Origin: Portulaca oleracea
Lineage: Eukaryota > Streptophyta > Magnoliopsida > Caryophyllales > Portulacaceae
NCBI GenBank assembly: GCA_029582165.1
Contig: CM055876.1
Coordinates: forward strand, 16,367,001 to 16,431,000
Direction of reading: 5' to 3'
Length of the DNA: 64,000 nt
Below the pieces are notes generated by a model, which was not told where the DNA came from, searched no databases, and was given only the letters and a program-made list of their open reading frames with translations. The position numbers were made by a program, and so were the translations under genes. Below, piece after piece: positions 57,933 through 64,000 of the stretch; positions within the stretch are counted from its first letter, which is position 1, and every line of letters begins with the position of its first letter.

Positions 57933-59345
57933 ATTATAAATACAAATGTATTCTTGCTACCTTAGCACTCTTATTTATTTTCTATTCGTTCTTTTCAAAT
58001 AATAATCAAATTCTTTTTTTTTTTCCTTTTCCTTTCCTTTCCTCTTCTTTTATTTATTCTTTCTTTTTCTTTGCAGTAACCAAGTGTGTGAATGTTTTTT
58101 TGTAACTGATGTAGCATATTGTGAGAATAGTAATTGTTGTAATTGAAGATTGTAACCGACACTTTTAGGGATAAGGAATTGAAGAGTTGCTTAAACAAAT
58201 TTTATTTTTTGAATAATTTTTTTTTTGTGCTTGACACATGACAACTTCTTGTTGATTTTGGTTTTGTTTTAATATAATTAATATATTATAAATACAAATG
58301 TATTCTTGCTACCTTAGCACTCTTATTTATTTTTGTAAAACCCCGAAAAATCCAAAGATGTTGACCGTGACGTCGTTAATAGAATAGGTTTGACTTCGTT
58401 ATTTACTGTTATTCGTTTGTGTTTATTTATGCTAACGCTTGAGCTCGTAGGACCGTTGAGGGACTAACAAGGGTAGAATAGTAATTTATGCGGGTTAATA
58501 TTATTATGTGATTAATTACATGAATATTATTTGTTATGTGATTATATGATTATTAAAATTAATATTATTATTACTACTATTAGAATTATTGGGTTATAGA
58601 AAAATCAGTTTTAATTGTTTTAAATGGGTTGAGTTTGGATTAGATTGGGTTAATTTGGGCCTAAATGTGTTTAATATAAAACCCCTAAACCCTCCTCTCA
58701 AACCCTAATCTCTATCAAACCTCAAACCCTAGCTCTCAACCTCTCCTCTCTCTCTCCCTCTCTCGCCCAGCAGCCGACGCCACCACCACCACCAGACGGC
58801 GCCGCCGCCGCAGCCGAGGACTAAGCCACCGCGAAACCCTCCCTCTCTTCCTTTCTCTTTCTCTTTCCTCTTTCCTCCCTCTCGATCCCCCTGTCTCTCG
58901 CCCCTGCCCAGCCGCGCCATCATCACCGGACGACCACCGCCGCCCCAGCATCGTCGCCACCAGTCGTCACCTCCGCCACCCACGAACACCGAGCACCACT
59001 CACGCATCGCCGGTAACCACCGCGCCTTCCCTTTTCTTTCTCTTTTTCTCTCTTTTCTCTCCTTGCGCTAACTCCGCTTGTTCCGCCACCATCATCGCCG
59101 GCCGCCGCGACCTTTGGTGTCGCCGTCACTGCCTGACCACCAGCGACCGCTCGCCCCGACGCCGGAGCGTCCCGGGCCGAAGGAAAAGCCCTCGAATCGA
59201 CGCTCGCCGTCGCGCTGCCGTCGCCGACCGACCCCTCCGACGACTCCCGACGACGCCTTGACGCCGCCCCTGACCGCCCGACGCCAACACCCCTGCCGAC
59301 CGCCGCCCAGACCCGCCGGAAACCCGCGCCCTGCAACCTTGCGTA

Positions 59346-59366
59346 AACCCTAACCCTAACCCTAAC
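59346..59366. repeat. short telomere-like CCCTAA repeat
   Basis: AAACCCTAACCC continuing as CCCTAA units, about three and a half copies. Six-base units rather than the usual plant seven-base TTTAGGG, and it lies in an LTR leader. Confidence 0.75.
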
Positions 59367-61547
59367 GATAATCTGTTTTTATTTTCTTTATTTTCCTTTT
59401 CTTTTTCCTTTTTCTTTCCTGTTTTTATTTTCAAAAATTAATATTCTGTTTTTATAATTATTGTATTGTTAGTTTTGTAATTAGGAAAATTATGTGTAAA
59501 TAATTTCTTGGTTGTAATTATGTGTAACTTATTTGTTATGTGTAATTAGTTAATTGTTATGTGTAATTTTTATGTTGTAAATTGTAATTAGATTAGGTTG
59601 TAATAGTTGATTATTAGGTTTAAAAGTAGTTCTTTAGTATTCTTTATATTCTCTATATGAATCTTTTAGACCACAATATTATTGTATGTACGAATTTGAA
59701 AATTTATTACCTAGGTTAATTCTTGAATGTTTAGTTATTAAATCGTTATGTTCTTTATTGTTTCTTAAAAGAAAATCTTGTTTAAGTTGCTAAATAAATT
59801 AGGTTGACTTAATAAAAGTATAATTCTTGCTTAGTAATTCTTGAATTCTTGAATAGTAGTTAAGAAATTTACATATTGATCTCTTTTAAAAGTTATCCAT
59901 GATTAAGTTGTTAAGTGAATTAGATTTGTTTAACTATTAAAAGTTCAATTTTGTTAGTAATTCACGTTTCTTGTTAAATCTTGATTCTTGAAAATTAATT
60001 AGGTCTCTTGTTTCATTAAGTTAAATATTATATGTTCTTTTATTTCTTTCTTAGGGTTCATTCTTGTTTAATTCATGTTTAATCTTGACTAAATAAGTTA
60101 GGTTGAGTTTACTGTCTATTAATTCTTGATTCTTGATTAAATCTTGTTTAAAAAAATTAGTTGTTGAGTTCTTGATTAGTAGTTTAAATGTTTATATGTA
60201 CTTTATAGTTTATTTACATATTCTTTAAGTCTTTTTCCGAATCTTGATTAAAGAAACCCACATGTTATAATCATCCTTGTAAATTCTTGGAACTTTGAAT
60301 TAGAATAACGTAGAATTCTTGTTAAGGTAATGTTATAATTATTTCATGCATGACTTTAGGGTTAGTGACAATAGTAAAGTGGATTTCCATGTTTTATAAA
60401 TTTGGTTTAAGGTTAAAAAGTGTGATGTTGGATTTTAGTTAGATTAGACTAACTACCTTGGACTCTAGTTACTGTTTTAAGCCCAAATTAGAACCCCAAG
60501 ACCGATTAGTAAAAGTTAGAACCGAAATAACTAAATTATTAAGAACCGGTAGCGGGACAGTTTTGTTAGTGTCTAAAGATCAGGTTGCCACGGTTAGTAT
60601 AGTTACTCTTTGACAGAACCCTTTTAACTGGAGGTTCCCTTAGATGTTAGGAACCATAGGAATTTTACGGATTGAACGTTTGTTTTGTATAACCCGAGTT
60701 ATAGTCTTTTTACCGGAACCTGTCAGATCTGGACCAATTGGGAAGGTGGGTATTTTTAGAGTCCTTCGGGACTGATTTGGGCTTAGTCATCAACATAGAA
60801 GTTTTAGTAGACATCCTGAGGTTTCCGAAAAGTCCAGAACCAGACCCATAGGATGTCGGGAAATCGAGTTGTGACCCGTTTTATGTGAATGTTATAATCT
60901 GTCCTCTGTTTGCTTTTTTTATAAAGAATTGTTGAGTGAAATTAATGTGTGATCCTGTTATGTGTTATCTTAGAGATGTTAAGTGTAATTTCATAAATGA
61001 TAGGAACCTAAGTGTTCCTAGGGGATGGGTTAGGTAGTTGATAGTTAATACTAACCTCGTTAGAACGCGTTTTGTTTATATAATTTCTTTTATTCTAGGC
61101 CCGAGTTAGTGCGAGGCGTTAGTGAGCTCAAGTGTGTTCTTCTCTTTTGTTTGTGAAGTATATCGTAATTGTCTATGCTCTAATCCCCATCGGGATGCTC
61201 TTTAAATGTGTTTTGATGTTTTATAATCTATTTTGAGAATTGCATCCCGAAAGGGGACTTTTGTGGAAATACGACCATCTGTTTTGATAATCTTTTTGAT
61301 TCGATTGTGATTTTGGTTTACTTGAGTTGAGAAATTGGATGGTTTTTATTCGAAGTTTTGTTAATGGTTTTGATAACTTGGGATGGTTTGACTTGAGAGT
61401 CGTGAGTTGAGTTTGAATATTGTATAAATAATTCAAGTGGAAACGTTAAGCGGGTTTCGGGGGATAACCTGTTGTGCAGGTGTAACAACCTGCAGGGTTA
61501 TGGACCAGGAGATCAGGGCTTCCTTCCCTGATATAGGATAGTATTTG

Positions 61548-61672
61548 ATGCCTTTGGTAGGCGATATCATTGATGCCTTTGGTAGGCGATGTTCTTGATG
61601 CCTTTGGTAGGCGATGTTATTTATGCCTTTGGTAGGCGATGTTCTTGATGCCTTTGGTAGGCGATGTTACTT
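61548..61672. repeat. five copies of a 25-bp tandem repeat
   Basis: ATGCCTTTGGTAGGCGAT starts at 61548, 61573, 61598, 61623 and 61648, a strict 25-bp period. Each unit contains GCCTTTGGTAGGC, a small hairpin. Confidence 0.95.
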
Positions 61673-62435
61673 TAAGGGATTTGGTATCCCGCCCGCACAT
61701 TAAAATATGGATTGGATGAGTTGAGGAAAACAGTTAAGGGTTAAAGGTTTGTAAAACGTTTGATTTGATCCCTCTCCCTAAAATGAATTGAAATGAACTT
61801 AAACTGTTTTAAACGTTAGGGGTAGACATTATTGAGATTTCCCACTCATTTTTGAAATGTTTTGTTTTCAGGTGAAGATCTAAATGCTGGGGACGGGAAT
61901 TAGAAGTGAGGACGACGAGTCTAGAAGTCCTTAAATCTTTTTATTTGTTTTCGTTATGATTTCTTAAAGTTTGTTTTGAGTTGTTAGTAGTTACCGTTAG
62001 CAGACAGTTGTGTTTTCCTTTCTCGCCTTGTATTCCTTCGGAGATACGGCAGTGACGCCCAAACTAAATTTGAAGTCTTCCGCTAAGTTTTGTCTGTTAA
62101 CGTTAGTTTGACTTTGACTTTTCTATAATTGAATTTCCGGGGCGTTACAATTTTCTATTCGTTCTTTTCAAATATAATCAAATTCTTTTTTTTTCCTTTT
62201 CCTTTCCTTTCCTCTTCTTTTATTTATTCTTTCTTTTTCTTTGCAGTAACCAAGTGTGTGAATGTTTTTTTGTAACTGATGTAGCATATTGTGAGAATAG
62301 TAATTGCTGTAATTGAAGATTGTAACCGACACTTTTAGGGATAAGGAATTGAAGAGTTGCTTAAACAAATTTAATTTTTTTGTGCTTGACACATGGCAAC
62401 TTCTTGTTGATTTTAGTTTTGTTTTAATATAATTA

Positions 62436-63195
62436 ATAGATTATCACTTAATAGCTTTTATACCACATATTATATGGTACACCTTCGGAGTACCTATGTA
62501 TCTTGATTCACCAATATATTAAATCTTAAAAAAGGTTTCATCAATATTTATTATAAAATTCATCATAAGCTTATTTACATTATTGCAAAAATTCATCGAT
62601 ATTTTTAAATTTATCAATATTTCACAAATTCATCACGTAAAAAATCGATTTATTTTTGTAAGTCCACCACAAATGTGCCATGTAATTTGCGACATGACAA
62701 TTAATATGGAATAGAGGGAGTAAAGTTGATGTCTAAAGAAAAAAAAAGTTAACTGGGATAATGCCTTGGTTTCTACCCCTTCCGTTCCACATTGTATGTC
62801 ACTTACGGCGTTTAAAATTCAGTGGAAATGATTGATATGATAAATGTTACTTTTTGGAAGTTTAGGTAAGTTCTATTAATTTTTGTAAATTTAAGTATGT
62901 TTGGGTAACTTTTAGTAAGTTTTGGTAATTGTTAGAAAGTTTAGGTAATTTTTTTATAATTTCTTATTTATTTCATTTCTATTATTTTTTATTTTTTTAA
63001 TTATTGTAAATTTTTATTTTATAGTTTTTAGTTTTAATTTTAATTTTAATTTTAATTTTTAATTATTTATTTTAATATTTCATTTTCATTTTTATTATTA
63101 TTTTTATTTTTAAATTTAACATTTTAAAAATTTTTCAATAATTAAATTGTTAATATTTTATTATTTTTACACATTTATTCATTTTACATTATAAA
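62436..63195. other. AT-rich spacer with Stowaway-like ends
   Basis: TAATATGGAATAGAGGGAGTA at 62701-62722 is a Stowaway right end; no matching left end was fixed. CCCCTTCCGTTCCACATTG at 62777 may be another end. TTTTAATTTTAATTTTAATT at about 63033-63057. No coding sequence. Confidence 0.45.
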
Positions 63196-64000
63196 TGTAA
63201 AACCCCGAAAAATGAGAATGTGTTTACTGTTACATCGTTAAGAATCTAAGTTGTTCCAGTTAATTTTGAGAATTTATCTATGATTATTTCTGCCAACACT
63301 TGAGCTCGTAGGACTATTGAGAGATTAACAAGGGTATTTTAGTATTTTTCTACGTGCTTGGGAGTAAGGGTAATTTTATGTGGTTAATATTGATATGATT
63401 TATGTGAAATTTCCTATAATTATTTTTGTGATAATTATTTTAGAAAAAAAAATATTCTATTTACTATTATTAACAACAAGTTTTAATTAATTTCAATTTT
63501 TACAAAATTATTTTACCGTAGGTATAAATAGTAAACTACAAACCCTAATCACAAACCCTAACCCTGCTTTGCTCTCTACCTCTCTTTGTTGTGGGCCACC
63601 AGTTGTGCTACCGCTTGCCATTTGCCACCGCCAGATGTCGCTGGCAACCCCGCCCCACCACCAATAATCGCTTGCAACCGTTCCCTCTTTCTCTGTCCAT
63701 CTCGATCTACTCTCTATGTCGTCGCATTGCAACCACGCGACGTCATTGCCAACCACCCGGTCGCTGCACACCGCCGCCCAGGCCATCGCATCCATCGCCA
63801 CACTACCACCTACCGAACCCATCATGGCGCCCAAACTACGAAACCCTCGTTGTTGCCACTACCAAGCCCAGACTCGACCACTAAACCAGATCCGACCGTC
63901 AATGATCACCCTACGCCGCCTACCCTTGCCACCTTGACCGCCACACAGCCAGCCACCCCTTTGTGTAAACCCTTTAGTGTTATATTGTTGATATTATTGT
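63196..64000 (+). mobile_element. 5' part of another LTR of the 58334 family, cut by window end
   Basis: Starts TGTAAAACCCCGAAAA like 58334, shares ACACTTGAGCTCGTAGGAC and AACAAGGGTA with it, has TATAAATA at 63523-63530 and then the CCCTAA-rich, CCACC-rich leader. Frames at 63508-63937 are leader artefacts. Whether this is a solo LTR or the 5' LTR of a full element cannot be seen. Confidence 0.8.

Larger units (their letters stand above)
58334..62149 (+). mobile_element. Solo LTR (3.8 kb) with promoter, GC-rich leader and internal repeats
   Basis: Ends TGTAAAACCCCGAAAA and TTTCCGGGGCGTTACA with a perfect 5-bp duplication ATTTT (58329-58333, 62150-62154). A TATA-like AATATAAAACCCC at about 58671 is followed by a CT- and GC-rich block (58730-59345) that gives spurious Arg/Pro frames on both strands. 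CCCTAA repeats at 59346-59366. The block 60600-60870 aligns with the LTR at 11358 (14060-14310). No genes. Likely a solo LTR of a Tekay-like gypsy; the family name is inference. Confidence 0.8.
57933..62435 (+). repeat. 352-bp tandem duplication, second copy split by an LTR
   Basis: ATTATAAATACAAATG occurs at 57933 and 58285, giving a 352-bp period. Copy 1 is 57933-58284. Copy 2 is 58285-58333, then the inserted LTR, then 62150-62435. Shared landmarks are CTACCTTAGCACTC, TTTTCTATTCGTTC, GCAGTAACCAAGTGTGTGAA and GCTTAAACAAATTT. The short frames at 57872-58198 and 62168-62392 are the same antisense artefact in each copy. Confidence 0.9.

Noticed and set aside
57872..58198. Phe/Leu-rich small membrane protein
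   Set aside because: T-rich low-complexity translation, and it falls in a tandemly duplicated non-coding unit.
59346..59366. Telomere sequence or interstitial telomere
   Set aside because: Only three to four CCCTAA units, six-base rather than seven-base, and part of an LTR leader that also ends in CCCTAACCC in the copy at 63540.
58729..59434. Frames up to 137 codons in GC-rich DNA
   Set aside because: Same LTR leader type as at 12449 and 63508. Both strands are open, no domain is recognisable, and the block follows a TATA-like box of the LTR.
61548..61672. CRISPR-like array (regular 25-bp spacing)
   Set aside because: The units are contiguous tandem copies without unique spacers, in a plant LTR.
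63508..63937. Frames of 73-108 codons
   Set aside because: Again the GC-rich leader of an LTR of the same family, open on both strands.

Overview
The window is a piece of a large, repeat-rich plant nuclear genome, very likely a dicot. I base this on Ty3/gypsy chromoviruses and Ty1/copia elements primed by initiator tRNA-Met, on Stowaway, Tourist/Harbinger-like and hAT-type MITEs, on a MULE transposase, and on two exons of a plant augmin subunit gene. No bacterial features, rRNA, tRNA or CRISPR array were seen. The species cannot be named from the sequence. Almost all coding sequence is decayed transposon sequence.

Layout. 1-5127: two broken copies of one chromodomain gypsy family (+ strand), a minus-strand gag fragment between them, and two LTRs of that family. 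5128-6070: 5' end (gag start, primer site, LTR) of a different gypsy element on the minus strand. 6071-9821: host-like DNA with the last two exons of an AUG4-like (HAUS augmin-like complex subunit 4) gene at 8380-8457 and 9304-9387; a Stowaway MITE lies in the intron between them and a fold-back element upstream. 9822-36245: a five-level nest. A MULE transposase relic (10421-11357 and 35107-36245) is split by a ~4.3 kb solo LTR (11358-35106), which is split by a pol-less copia element carrying only gag (15332-34808), which is split by a young gypsy element (17547-28892), which itself received two solo LTRs (22817-24539 and 25228-28554). A Harbinger-like element with a large GA tract sits beside the copia gag.

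36246-48004: MITEs, one minus-strand gypsy 3' end with its LTR (37886-39550), a 4.2 kb solo LTR with a hAT MITE inside (39667-43873), a decayed copia LTR and a long fold-back element. 48005-53945: a complete but frameshifted Ty1/copia element on the minus strand. 53946-58333: AT-rich DNA with four MITEs. 57933-62435: a 352-bp tandem duplication whose second copy received a 3.8 kb solo LTR. 63196-64000: the start of another LTR of that family, cut by the window end.

Target-site duplications allow the insertion order to be read directly. The only candidate host gene is the AUG4 3' end; its splice sites and reading frame look intact, but its upstream exons are not found in the 8.3 kb to its left. 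I did not find a new functional system. The most informative observations are the dated nest, the gag-only copia element with a repeat-array leader, the clusters of perfect palindromes in LTRs of unrelated families, and the gypsy pol frame that runs into its own LTR.
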